A stretch of 15,872 nt of DNA from SIG701 sp045544955 (lineage in GTDB: Bacteria > Bacillota > Clostridia > Oscillospirales > CAG-272): positions 1 through 15,872 of the forward strand of contig JAZPZY010000023.1 in assembly GCA_045544955.1 (NCBI GenBank), written 5' to 3'. Positions 1 through 7,239 of the stretch are shown here, piece after piece; within the stretch, counting starts at the first letter, position 1; every line of letters starts with the position of its first letter. The position numbers and the translations under genes are program-made. The notes beneath the pieces are model-generated. The model was given only the letters and a program-made list of their open reading frames with translations. It was not told the DNA's origin and made no database searches.

Positions 1-147
1 GTTTTAGTCCCGCTTGAGCGGGGTTTCGTAACAAATGCATGGCTGGCAGGCCAATAAAAGACGCACTTGTGCGTAGCCTGTAGTATTAGGGCTATGCCCG
101 AAACTGAAATACCACCCGCTATGCGGGTGGATTTTTATTTGCATTTT
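1..147. other. Non-coding left edge with four short palindromes
   Basis: No credible gene lies here. Four inverted repeats follow each other: CCCGC/GCGGG around TTGA (9-22), ACGCAC/GTGCGT around TT (61-74), GGGC/GCCC around TAT (89-99) and CCACCCGC/GCGGGTGG around TAT (112-130). The last two share the centre GCTATGC. The stretch follows the last gene of the minus-strand envelope operon, so some of these stems may act in transcript ending or 3'-end stability. The true neighbour on the left is outside the window. Confidence 0.6.
112..140 (+). terminator. Terminator-like stem-loop, best on plus strand, possibly bidirectional
   Basis: A perfect 8-bp stem, CCACCCGC (112-119) and GCGGGTGG (123-130), encloses the loop TAT. 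On the plus strand it is followed by ATTTTTATTT, a good U-tract for a plus-strand transcript arriving from the left. Read on the minus strand it sits 18 bp beyond the stop codon of the last envelope-operon gene but is followed only by TATTTCAGTTT, a poor U-tract. It could therefore serve converging transcripts from both sides. This is inferred from sequence alone. Confidence 0.55.
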
Positions 148-672
148 TCAGGATGCTTTGGAGATGTCCGTCACCGTGACGGATACGTAAATATTCTTGT
201 TCCGAAGTGCCAGTGCCGTGTTGGCGCTGAGGGGCGTGTTTCCATTCAGAAGGAAGCCGGAATCGCTCATATAGCCGGATACCCGGATGGTACCGGTAAC
301 GTCCACCCGTGTGGCGTCTCCGTTTTCCGGAGCGTAGGTCTGGAAGTAGTTTCCGTTAATATCCTCCACGTAAAACAGGGCAGGCGTTACGGTGACGTTT
401 CCTTCCAGCGTGCCAAAGAACTGCTTGGACGTATCCATGTAAAACGCATCTCCGGGGATCAGATAACTGGTGGAGGTGTTGCGGATGTTGCTGATTTTGA
501 AGGAAACCACGTAGTCCTCGTGAACGATGGGGGATGTAAGTGCACCGAGCGTTCCGCCGGCCTTGTCTATGGTTACGCGAAGTGCCGCGCCGGCAATGCA
601 CAGGATCAGTGCAGCGATAATGAAATAATCCACCGCATTCAGCTTTCGTTTTTGTTTCGGATTCGTAGCCAT
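148..672 (-). CDS. DUF4330-type small membrane-anchored protein (copy 1)
   Basis: This 174-residue protein has a basic N-terminus (KQKRK), then the pattern NAVDYF followed by one hydrophobic segment at about residues 15-33. The rest is soluble and beta-rich, presumably outside the cytoplasm. The layout (short basic leader, a D-containing hydrophobic helix, then a domain of about 130 residues) matches the DUF4330 family as I know it, whose function is unknown. The protein at 2791-3279 has the same architecture and is probably a paralogue: YVVSFKI here compares with YVVEVTAI there. It starts with ATG behind an AAAGGA sequence, 24 bp after the preceding stop codon, and is the last gene of the envelope operon. 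A role in polysaccharide assembly is inferred only from its neighbours, an O-antigen-ligase-like protein and a sugar-phosphate transferase. Confidence 0.7.
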   Translation of the reverse strand: MATNPKQKRKLNAVDYFIIAALILCIAGAALRVTIDKAGGTLGALTSPIVHEDYVVSFKISNIRNTSTSYLIPGDAFYMDTSKQFFGTLEGNVTVTPALFYVEDINGNYFQTYAPENGDATRVDVTGTIRVSGYMSDSGFLLNGNTPLSANTALALRNKNIYVSVTVTDISKAS

Positions 673-696
673 TGGTGTAAGTCCTTTCGCATTTCT

Positions 697-1542
697 TTAC
701 GGAGTCGGTATATCAAAAATGGATTCGTCAAAACCGGTAACCTGGGACAAAAGAGAGTCGGTTGTCAACACGTAGTAAGGCGTGCTTTCCCCCGGCAGAT
801 AGGATTCAGCTGCGAAGATCAAGCCGCAGTCGGGGAGAATCTCGTATATTTCCCGTATACCGCTGATGCTGTCCGTGAATTCTGCACGGATGCAGGTGGT
901 GCCGTTTGCTGCGCTGAGGGAGAGTGTGTATTTTCCGCTCTCCGCCTGGAGAAGCATGGTGTGCATTCGGGAAATGGAAGGGAGGCCCAACTCGCTTTCC
1001 GTTGTAAATACGGTGTTATCCCGGCGGAAGCGGCGGGACGCACCCAACTCGTAAACGTGAATAAAGTCTGCGTTGGCAGTAACGGTCTTTGCCAACTGGC
1101 CGTTTGCCAGGATCTCGGTGTGTTCCTTTCCGTCGGATACGATACGGAAAATCTGCTGCGTTACCGTTTCCCCGCCGGAGTCGATCCGCTTCAGCGTACA
1201 GCTTTGATAAAAGGCATCCGTGGTAGCCGCATTCATAAGCAGGGAGAGAAGTGTTTCATTGTCCGTTTCCATGTAAACGAGATCGCCTTGCACCGGCTGA
1301 CTGCTTCCCTGCAGAGAGTCGAGGAACGCCTGGGAGAAAGAGTCACCCTCGCTGATTTCTTCAGGGGCCGTGCCGATGATTCGTTCGATCCACAAAGGAA
1401 GATCGATCATCTGATTTACGTTCAGTACAACGAACAGAATGACAAAAGCGATCAGCATAACGGCACTTAAAAGAATGGTGCCCGGAACAATGGAAAGCGT
1501 CGTTATATCCGCTTTGGCGGCGTCCTGTTTTTTCTGTTTCAT
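697..1542 (-). CDS. Single-pass membrane protein of unknown function
   Basis: I do not recognise this 281-residue protein as a named family. It has a basic, hydrophilic N-terminus (MKQKKQDAAK), one membrane segment at about residues 19-42, then a long extracytoplasmic domain of about 235 residues. That domain is rich in Thr, Ser and Glu and in short beta-like stretches such as FRIVSDGKEHTEIL and VYELGASRRFRR. The repeated-strand appearance recalls LolA/RseB-like lipid-binding folds, but this is only an impression. The gene lies 18 bp after the transferase stop and 24 bp before the DUF4330-type gene, all in one direction, so it belongs to the envelope operon. The Shine-Dalgarno sequence is weak, which suggests translational coupling to the transferase upstream. 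The coding assignment is firm from the length and the tight packing. Confidence 0.75.
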   Translation of the reverse strand: MKQKKQDAAKADITTLSIVPGTILLSAVMLIAFVILFVVLNVNQMIDLPLWIERIIGTAPEEISEGDSFSQAFLDSLQGSSQPVQGDLVYMETDNETLLSLLMNAATTDAFYQSCTLKRIDSGGETVTQQIFRIVSDGKEHTEILANGQLAKTVTANADFIHVYELGASRRFRRDNTVFTTESELGLPSISRMHTMLLQAESGKYTLSLSAANGTTCIRAEFTDSISGIREIYEILPDCGLIFAAESYLPGESTPYYVLTTDSLLSQVTGFDESIFDIPTP

Positions 1543-1560
1543 AGTTTCCGCTTTGCCCCG

Positions 1561-2745
1561 TTATTCGCCAGCGTCGGCCGGCGTCTCGGCGGGTTCGGTT
1601 TCTTCTCCGTTTTCCGCCGGTGTCGTATCATCGGGCTCGTCCGCTTTATTGGGGGACATCTGCTCCGGGGGGATATCGTCCGGGTCGAATATGCCGGACA
1701 GATACCGGGCAGACGGATTTTTCATGATCAGATAATTGAGGGAGAAAATGATCAAAGCGGCGATGGCAAGCAGAATGGATTTCAGCAGTCGTTCGTTCTG
1801 GAACATCGTTTCGGTGAACGTCACGGCCACAAGACCCAGAATACCGCAGATGGCGTAGAGAATGCCCACCGCTTCTTTTTGCGTGAAGCCCATGTCGATC
1901 AGCTTGTGATGCAGATGTCCGCGATCCGCGGAAAAGGGGCTTTTTTTATGAATCAGACGGCGGATGATGGCGAAAAGCGTATCAAAGATCGGCAGTGCGA
2001 AAATGGACAACGGGATGGCAAAGGAGAGAATAGTGTGCAGTTTGAACACCCCGGTCACGGAGATGATGGCAAAGGTGTATCCCAAAAAGAGAGCGCCGGT
2101 ATCTCCCATGAAAATGCGGGCGGGATTTCGGTTGAATGGCAGAAATCCGATGCAGGCACCGGCCAAAATGGCGGTAACGAGGGCAGAGGAGGTATCGCCG
2201 AGAAGGAGCATAACGCAAAGGATGGACAAAGAGCAGATGGCGGAAATACCGCAGGCAAGTCCGTCCAGTCCGTCAATAAAATTGATGGCGTTTGTGAGCC
2301 CCACGATCCAGAGCAGCGTAATGGGGATGCTCCAGATGCCAAGCTGTACGTAGTTTTCATTTACGTGAATCTGACTTATCACCACGCCTTGGGAAATGGC
2401 CACAGCGGCCGCACCAAACTGGACCACCAGCTTTATGAGCCAGTGCAGGCGGAAGATGTCGTCCAGCGTTCCCAGAACGCACAGAAGCAAGCCGCCGATC
2501 CAGATGGAGATGAGGGTGGGGGTTATATCGCAGAAGATCAGCGTGGCCACCACGAATCCGACGAAAATGGCAAGCCCGCCCAGCCGGGGCATGGGACGCT
2601 TGTGCATTCTGCGTCCATCCGTGGGGACGTCAATGGCGCCGATCTTATAAGCCAGCACCCGTACGGGCGGTGTCAGTGCATAGGCAAGCAGTGCCGCACA
2701 GATGACGGCGACGATGCCGTAGATCAGTGTGGTAGTAGAATCCAT
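1561..2745 (-). CDS. TagO/WecA-like polyprenyl-phosphate HexNAc-1-phosphate transferase
   Basis: This 394-residue polytopic membrane protein belongs to the MraY/WecA/TagO family. That family moves a sugar-1-phosphate (usually GlcNAc-1-P from UDP-GlcNAc) onto undecaprenyl phosphate to start wall teichoic acid, O-antigen or related polymers. Visible family motifs, in order, are DVPTDGRRMHKRPMPRLGG (39-57), the catalytic-type DD pair in TLDD (93-96), NAINFIDGLDG (152-162), FMGDTG (212-217) and HLHH (277-280). RRMHKRPMPRLGG and HLHH point to WecA/TagO rather than MraY. The C-terminal tail (about 353-394) is hydrophilic, acidic and rich in Pro and Thr, and lies outside the catalytic core. The start is ATG with GGGAGG about 12 nt upstream. 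The gene follows the DUF4330-type gene by 45 bp. I give no symbol because the exact sugar and polymer cannot be read from sequence. Confidence 0.93.
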   Translation of the reverse strand: MDSTTTLIYGIVAVICAALLAYALTPPVRVLAYKIGAIDVPTDGRRMHKRPMPRLGGLAIFVGFVVATLIFCDITPTLISIWIGGLLLCVLGTLDDIFRLHWLIKLVVQFGAAAVAISQGVVISQIHVNENYVQLGIWSIPITLLWIVGLTNAINFIDGLDGLACGISAICSLSILCVMLLLGDTSSALVTAILAGACIGFLPFNRNPARIFMGDTGALFLGYTFAIISVTGVFKLHTILSFAIPLSIFALPIFDTLFAIIRRLIHKKSPFSADRGHLHHKLIDMGFTQKEAVGILYAICGILGLVAVTFTETMFQNERLLKSILLAIAALIIFSLNYLIMKNPSARYLSGIFDPDDIPPEQMSPNKADEPDDTTPAENGEETEPAETPADAGE

Positions 2746-2780
2746 AATACGGTAGATCCTCCCTGGAGATGAGGTTTTGG

Positions 2781-2806
2781 GGATGCCGCTTTACTGGGCG
2801 GCATCC
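2781..2806 (-). repeat. Perfect 9-bp stem-loop holding a stop codon in its loop
   Basis: GGATGCCGC (2781-2789) and GCGGCATCC (2798-2806) form a perfect 9-bp stem with an 8-nt loop. The loop contains the TAA stop codon of the DUF4330-type gene (2791-2793). On the minus strand the stem is followed by CCAAAACC, not a U-run, so it is unlikely to be an intrinsic terminator. It may protect or process the operon mRNA between the gene at 2791-3279 and the transferase gene, or be chance. Confidence 0.5.
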
Positions 2807-3279
2807 AGAGAAATGCAATAGCCGGAGCAAACCACGTCATTGAAAGCCATGTGAACGAGACCGCCCACGTACACTTCAAAGCCGTTTACGTTATAAGAGA
2901 TGCCGTCAAGAACCGCATCCGCCTGTACGGTAAGGTACAGATTTACCTGGCCGTCTACCGGATTCAGAACGAGAGATCCCTCGGCTTTATTGGTTCCCAT
3001 GTACATATACGGACGGGTTTCTACGGCGGTTACGGTGCCGATGGCGATCTTGCTGGCGGAATTGATAACTGTGGAGCCGGGCAGCACCTTGGCGGCTTGC
3101 TCCTCGTCGATGGCGGTAACTTCTACGACGTAAGTCAGCGTGTGGGTTTCCGCGGCGGCGGTGTGCATGGAGGAGAGGTCGTTGAATACGAATACGTAGA
3201 GGAGTGCGGCGACCGCTGCCAGAATGACGAGCAGGATCAGCGCGTCCATAATAGTAAAACGAATCTTTTTCTTGGACAT
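2791..3279 (-). CDS. DUF4330-type small membrane-anchored protein (copy 2)
   Basis: This 162-residue protein has a short basic N-terminus (MSKKKIRF), then TIMDALILLVIL and a hydrophobic segment at about residues 12-32. A beta-rich soluble domain follows, ending in VCSGYCISLDAAQ. It shares overall layout with the protein at 148-672 and fits the DUF4330 family, whose function is unknown. A longer open frame extends upstream to 3789, but the ATG at 3279 is chosen because AAGGAG lies about 9 nt before it and because the extension would run deep into the ligase gene. That ribosome binding site overlaps the ligase stop codon (3294-3296), so the two genes are probably translationally coupled. A role in cell-surface polymer assembly is inferred from context. 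Confidence 0.8.
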   Translation of the reverse strand: MSKKKIRFTIMDALILLVILAAVAALLYVFVFNDLSSMHTAAAETHTLTYVVEVTAIDEEQAAKVLPGSTVINSASKIAIGTVTAVETRPYMYMGTNKAEGSLVLNPVDGQVNLYLTVQADAVLDGISYNVNGFEVYVGGLVHMAFNDVVCSGYCISLDAAQ

Positions 3280-3293
3280 GAGGAGCGTCTCCT

Positions 3294-5390
3294 TTATCTT
3301 TTTCCAGCCTGTGAAGTCTGGGCTTTTTTCGGGACAAGGGGTAGATCGGCAGCGGCTTCTCCGGGAACGTCCGGCTGGATTGCGCTGAGATTTTCGATAT
3401 GATAAAGCTCCGCCTGTCCTTTGCGAACGTACGCCATGCTGAGGCCGGCAATGAGCCAGAACATCAGGAATACACGGTAGTTGTACCAGATATAATCGGT
3501 GAATCCCTGCAGAAGTGCGGCAAACAGTCCGCAAAGAGGGGCTGCCGCCTGCATACGAAGTACGGTGATTTCCTTTTCGGCACCGGCGGCATCCTTGCCG
3601 CCCCGCTTTACGGTTTTCCGGACAGCTGCCGGTCCGTTTGCTGTCGGTTTCAGGTGGGAGAGGGAAATGGAGTCCACGATGGTTTCCCGCATATCGGAAA
3701 GACGGCGGTAGAAGGAGAAGTTGGCCTGACAAAGCAGAAAGAGGAAGGCAAGAAGCAGGCAAAGCCCTACGATACCGCTTTCGATCCACGTCTGCAGATA
3801 CAGATTGTGTGCGTGCGGTGCCGCTTCGATGGCTGCCAGGGAGTAGCGGGGATAGGTGGTGAACCAGGCAGATTCACCCACGCCGATGCCGCAGAACCAG
3901 TAATCCTTCAGCATACGGACTGCACCGTGCCAGATGTTTACCCGGTAAGCGGTGGACGTGTCTGCCAGATTACCGATGCTGGTGAACCGGGATATAATGG
4001 AATCCGGCAGAATCAGCGGTAAAAAGGGAATGGAGATCACGCCGGCAAAAATCAGATACATAGCCCGGCGGTGCCAGATGAGCAAAAAGATCAGCCCGCC
4101 GAAAAGAAGACCGAGCCAGGCGCCCCGGCTCCAGGTCAGAATAAGGCAGACGCCGACGGCGGCACAGGCGCAGAGTGCCAGCGTACGATTGGCGGAGGAA
4201 CCCCGGGTAATCAGCCGGCAGGCGGCCAGCGGGAAGAGCAGGATCAGATATTCCGCCAGCATGTTGGGATTCTCCAGCGTAGATACCACCCGGAGGGAAA
4301 TATCTTCAAACATATCGGAGTCCAGCCAGGCACCGGCGGATGCGAGAGAGCCGGTGAGATACTGGAAAATGCCGTAGAGAGAAACAAGAGATGCGGCGGC
4401 AATGGCGGCCCAGCTGCAGCGGGAAAGCCATTCCTCCGTACGGATCAGAAGCACGGTGAGAAAATAGCCGCCGATGAAGCAGACCTGCAGAAGCGCCGGC
4501 TTCAAAGATCCGGACGAGAAGGAAAACAGTCCGCTGCAGAGAAGGGCGGCGGCAAACAGGAGTGCGGCGATATCAGCCGTTTCCAAAGAGAATTTCCGTT
4601 TGCCCAAAAACAGCTTGACGCAGTAGCAGACGGCGGTATACACGAGAAGGCCGGCCAAAGCCATGGTGGGAAGGAATGGCATAAGCAAAAACAGGAATAC
4701 CACGCCTACCTCCGGGGTCATAAAGATGCGAAGGAGGAAAAAGAGAGATACCGTTCCGATCAGAATGGCCGGCACCGGCACGAAATACGCCGATATTCCG
4801 AAAAGCATGCCCAAAACGAAGGCAAAATTCGATCGTCCGGCTTGTCCCTCCGTGCGGATCGACGATGGGCGGATACCGAGAAAGGCACACAGCGTCGGCG
4901 CGATCCGGGAAGAAAGCAAAGCCTCGGAGAGGGAACGGTTGGAGAAAAACAGGGGTATGGCGGCAAGTGCCAATACAAGTCCGGTGATCAGATTGCCGAG
5001 AGGGGCACGGGCAGCATTCCCAAGATAGGACAGTGCGTAGGAGGCAACGGTATACAGGCCGAACGTAAGAAGGAACGTGCCGTATACCCGCAGACGGCAG
5101 CGCAGAAGAAACGCGATAAAGCGGCGGATGCACGCAAAGATAAAGCTTTCGTCCGTCTGTACGGAAACAGTTCTGCGAAGCGGCAGAAGCATCCGTTTGC
5201 CTAAAGGACCGGGAATTCCGAAAAGACCGGAATCGGCTTTGGGATACCGGGACAGGATGGTTCCGAAAAATCCGTTTTGGAGGGAACGGTATACGGCCGC
5301 CAGAAACCGATCGATGGCGGAGAGGATCACGCTTTCGGAGAAAATCGTTCCCAGCGTTTTTCTGTCCGGGGGGGATGCACGGCGTTTCAA
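3294..5390 (-). CDS. O-antigen ligase/polymerase-like polytopic membrane protein
   Basis: With a TTG start the protein has 698 residues and many hydrophobic segments between about residues 100 and 650. Several features are typical of the Wzy/WaaL (O-antigen ligase) family: TLENPNMLAEYLILL (371-385), LTWSRGAWLG (418-427), AYRVNIWHGAVRMLKDYWFCGIGVG (481-505, quoted by its ends AYRVNIWHGA and FCGIGVG) and PHAHNLYLQTWIESG (525-539). Such proteins polymerise lipid-linked glycans or move them to an acceptor on the outer face of the membrane. The N-terminal 100 residues are hydrophilic and basic, and a charged loop at about 565-610 interrupts the last helices. An ATG at 5453 is in frame but lies inside the promoter, upstream of the predicted transcription start. 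TTG at 5390 has AAAGGAGG 10 nt upstream and is the likely start. It is the first gene of the envelope operon. Confidence 0.9.
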   Translation of the reverse strand: MKRRASPPDRKTLGTIFSESVILSAIDRFLAAVYRSLQNGFFGTILSRYPKADSGLFGIPGPLGKRMLLPLRRTVSVQTDESFIFACIRRFIAFLLRCRLRVYGTFLLTFGLYTVASYALSYLGNAARAPLGNLITGLVLALAAIPLFFSNRSLSEALLSSRIAPTLCAFLGIRPSSIRTEGQAGRSNFAFVLGMLFGISAYFVPVPAILIGTVSLFFLLRIFMTPEVGVVFLFLLMPFLPTMALAGLLVYTAVCYCVKLFLGKRKFSLETADIAALLFAAALLCSGLFSFSSGSLKPALLQVCFIGGYFLTVLLIRTEEWLSRCSWAAIAAASLVSLYGIFQYLTGSLASAGAWLDSDMFEDISLRVVSTLENPNMLAEYLILLFPLAACRLITRGSSANRTLALCACAAVGVCLILTWSRGAWLGLLFGGLIFLLIWHRRAMYLIFAGVISIPFLPLILPDSIISRFTSIGNLADTSTAYRVNIWHGAVRMLKDYWFCGIGVGESAWFTTYPRYSLAAIEAAPHAHNLYLQTWIESGIVGLCLLLAFLFLLCQANFSFYRRLSDMRETIVDSISLSHLKPTANGPAAVRKTVKRGGKDAAGAEKEITVLRMQAAAPLCGLFAALLQGFTDYIWYNYRVFLMFWLIAGLSMAYVRKGQAELYHIENLSAIQPDVPGEAAADLPLVPKKAQTSQAGKR

Positions 5391-5400
5391 ATCGGAGCCG

Positions 5401-5408
5401 CCTCCTTT
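5401..5408 (-). promoter_or_regulatory. Ribosome binding site that fixes the TTG start of the ligase gene
   Basis: Read on the minus strand this is AAAGGAGG, a near-perfect Shine-Dalgarno sequence. It sits 10 nt before TTG at 5388-5390. It rules against the upstream in-frame ATG at 5453, which has no ribosome binding site and would not be transcribed from the promoter at 5433-5461. Confidence 0.85.
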
Positions 5409-5432
5409 CTGAAAAATATACAATACATTAGT

Positions 5433-5461
5433 ATTATACAATATATCCCGCATAAATTCAA
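5433..5461 (-). promoter_or_regulatory. Sigma-A-type promoter of the envelope operon
   Basis: On the minus strand the -35 box is TTGAAT (5456-5461) and the -10 box is TATAAT (5433-5438), with a 17-bp spacer. Transcription would begin near 5426, leaving a leader of about 35 nt before the TTG start codon. It lies 45 bp beyond the aromatic-operon terminator stem, so the two operons are cleanly separated. Confidence 0.85.
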
Positions 5462-5491
5462 CGGGTATTCGTAAAAAATAGAAAAACAGGG

Positions 5492-5546
5492 AAAAAAGGA
5501 AAAAGAAATATGGGGACGCATGCCGTTTCCGGCGGTCCCCATATTT
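5492..5546 (-). terminator. Strong intrinsic terminator of the aromatic operon
   Basis: On the minus strand a 12-bp outer stem, AAATATGGGGAC with GTCCCCATATTT (plus-strand positions 5535-5546 and 5506-5517), encloses an inner stem GCCG-GAAA-CGGC with a GNRA-type tetraloop. It is followed by CTTTTTCCTTTTTT. It begins 9 bp after the aroQ stop codon. The plus-strand side also carries T-rich sequence, but no plus-strand gene ends here. Confidence 0.93.
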
Positions 5547-5555
5547 TTGCTTTTA

Positions 5556-5990
5556 TTATTGATTTTGTGCTTCCTTGAGGGCTTCCATTGCTTTTTTATA
5601 GCCCTCAAAGCCAAGCCCCATAACGGTTTTCATAGCGTAAAGCGAAACGAAGGAATGACGGCGGAATTCCTCTCTGGTATTCACGTCGGAAATATGAACC
5701 TCCACGGTGGGAATAGAAACGGCCTTCAGTGCGTCCAGAATGGCGACGCTGGTGTGGGTATAGGCGGCGGGATTGATGACGATGCCGTCAAAATTGCCGA
5801 GAGCTGACTGGATCATATCCACGATGGCACCCTCGTGATTGGACTGGAACAGCTCAATTTCCATATCCAGTTCACTGGCCCAGCCGTGGATCTTGGCACA
5901 CAGCTCCGCATACGTTCCCGTGCCGTACACGGACGGCTCCCGGATTCCCAGCATATTCAGATTCGGTCCGTTGATGATCAGTACGCGCAT
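5556..5990 (-). CDS. aroQ: Type II 3-dehydroquinate dehydratase
   Basis: This 144-residue enzyme removes water from 3-dehydroquinate to give 3-dehydroshikimate, the third step of the shikimate pathway, in the cytoplasm. The length is normal for type II dehydroquinases, which form dodecamers. Visible motifs are the N-terminal LIINGPNLNMLGIREPSVYG with the catalytic Tyr22, the segment QSNHEGAIVD around 49-58, INPAAYTHTS (72-81), VEVHIS (96-101, active-site His) and the arginine region REEFRRHS. The usual INPGAYTHTS reads INPAAYTHTS here, a mild change. The start is ATG with AAGGAG 6 nt upstream, overlapping the stop of the aroE/K fusion gene 3 nt away. It is the last gene of the operon and is followed at once by a strong terminator. 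Confidence 0.97.
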   Translation of the reverse strand: MRVLIINGPNLNMLGIREPSVYGTGTYAELCAKIHGWASELDMEIELFQSNHEGAIVDMIQSALGNFDGIVINPAAYTHTSVAILDALKAVSIPTVEVHISDVNTREEFRRHSFVSLYAMKTVMGLGFEGYKKAMEALKEAQNQ

Positions 5991-5993
5991 ACG

Positions 5994-7229
5994 TTACTCC
6001 TTCTCCGCACTCAGTGCGGCAATCAGATTTTGCAGGGTTATTTTCGGATCGTCGTCGCAGAGAACGGTGCGTTCCGCCCAGGCCTCGTACAGCGGACGGC
6101 GTTTCTGAAACAGTGCTTCCACGCCGTTTTGGGCGGACAGGGGACGGTCCTTCGTTGCAAGCTTTTCCAGCGGACGGGTGAGATAAACGACCGTGCCGTT
6201 CTGCCGCAAAGGATCCCGGTTTTCCGGGCGTGTGACGATACCGCCGCCGGTGGCGATTACGGTGCCGCTTTGTTTGCCCAACGCCCGGGCTGTTTCGTGC
6301 TCAATGCGGCGGAAGGCTTCCTCGCCGTCTTCCCTTATGATCTGGGCCGGCGTGCGGCCGGTGGTTCTTTCAATTTCTGCGTCCGTGTCCAGAAAGGACA
6401 GCCCCAGCCGTTCGGCAAGAAGCCGTCCGGCGGTGGATTTGCCGCAACCGGGCATACCGATGAGGATCACGTTTTCCATGGTCGCCCGGACGCCGGCGAT
6501 CACCTTTTCCGTGATGCTGTCCGGCAGGGGACGGCAAAAGAACAGCTCGTTGGCCCGTTTTGCCTGTGCCACCAGCATGGAAAGGCCGCTGACGGCAGGA
6601 ATCCCCCGATCTTCCGCCTGCAGGATCAGTGCCGTGCGCCGGGGATTGTAGATCATATCCACCACGCCGCAAAGGGCGGGGAAAAGGGACAGATCTACCG
6701 GGGATACGCCGTTATTCGGATACATCCCCACAGGCGTGGTATTTACGATTACGGCGGCATCCTTGTGCCGGGTGATGTTTTCATAGTTGTCCTCGCCGCT
6801 GCGGGAGATAACTACGGGCAAAGCGCCGAGATCGGTGAGCACCGCCCGGGCGGTGACGGAAGCACCGCCTGAACCGAGAATGAGACATTTTTTCCCTTTT
6901 ACGTCAATGCCGCTTTTTTGCAGCATATAGGAAAAGCCGTAATAGTCCGTGTTGTCTCCCCGAAGCCCCTTTTTCGTGCGGGTGATGGTGTTGACTGAGC
7001 CGATCTTTTTTGCCTCGTCGGAAATTTCGGCAAGGCAGGGCATCACCGTTTTTTTATAGGGGATCGTTACGTTGATGGCCTCAAAGGGCTCTTCTGCGAG
7101 AAAAGAGGCTACCTCGTATTCTTCCCGTTCAAAGAGACGGTATTCATAATTGCCCAAAAGACGGTGGATCTGCGGCGAATAACTATGGGAGAGCCTGCCG
7201 CCCAGAAGTCCGTATATCTTCTTTTCCAT
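5994..7229 (-). CDS. aroE/aroK: Fused shikimate dehydrogenase / shikimate kinase
   Basis: One 411-residue protein carries two consecutive pathway enzymes. Residues 1 to about 245 are AroE (NADP-dependent 3-dehydroshikimate to shikimate), with SHSYSP (14-19, substrate binding), NVTIPYK (53-59, catalytic Lys59), GDNTD (91-95, catalytic Asp95), the glycine-rich GSGGAS (119-124) and SMLVAQA (217-223). Residues from about 251 are AroK (ATP-dependent shikimate to shikimate-3-phosphate), with the P-loop GMPGCGKST (258-266), DTD (281-283), FRRIE (306-310), ATGGGI (326-331) and the lid motif DRPL (361-364). The join is continuous; Met251 (codon at 6477-6479) begins the kinase sequence but has no clear Shine-Dalgarno sequence, so separate translation looks unlikely. 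The gene starts 10 nt after pheA with a weak ribosome binding site, suggesting coupling. Both domains have all the key residues I can check by eye. Confidence 0.95.
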   Translation of the reverse strand: MEKKIYGLLGGRLSHSYSPQIHRLLGNYEYRLFEREEYEVASFLAEEPFEAINVTIPYKKTVMPCLAEISDEAKKIGSVNTITRTKKGLRGDNTDYYGFSYMLQKSGIDVKGKKCLILGSGGASVTARAVLTDLGALPVVISRSGEDNYENITRHKDAAVIVNTTPVGMYPNNGVSPVDLSLFPALCGVVDMIYNPRRTALILQAEDRGIPAVSGLSMLVAQAKRANELFFCRPLPDSITEKVIAGVRATMENVILIGMPGCGKSTAGRLLAERLGLSFLDTDAEIERTTGRTPAQIIREDGEEAFRRIEHETARALGKQSGTVIATGGGIVTRPENRDPLRQNGTVVYLTRPLEKLATKDRPLSAQNGVEALFQKRRPLYEAWAERTVLCDDDPKITLQNLIAALSAEKE

Positions 7230-7239
7230 AGCGTCTTTG

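Noticed and set aside
1..32. GTTTTAGTCCCGC...GTAAC looks like a single CRISPR repeat (GTTT start, internal palindrome).
   Set aside because: Only one copy is present at the window edge, with no second repeat, spacer or cas gene to the right. An array to the left cannot be excluded but is not supported.
67..1470. A 467-residue plus-strand open frame.
   Set aside because: It runs antisense to the two membrane-protein genes, has no domain-like sequence and starts inside non-coding palindromes. It is a shadow frame.
3280..3789. N-terminal extension of the DUF4330-type gene to an upstream in-frame ATG at 3789.
   Set aside because: It would overlap the ligase gene by nearly 500 bp and gives an Arg/Pro-rich out-of-frame translation. 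The ATG at 3279 has a proper ribosome binding site.
4071..5204. A 377-residue plus-strand open frame within the O-antigen-ligase-like gene.
   Set aside because: Its composition is highly charged and low-complexity (many K, E, G, Q), typical of the reverse complement of a membrane-protein gene.
6477..6479. Internal ATG (Met251) as a separate start for shikimate kinase.
   Set aside because: There is no convincing Shine-Dalgarno sequence before it and the frame is continuous with AroE, so a fusion protein is the simpler reading.
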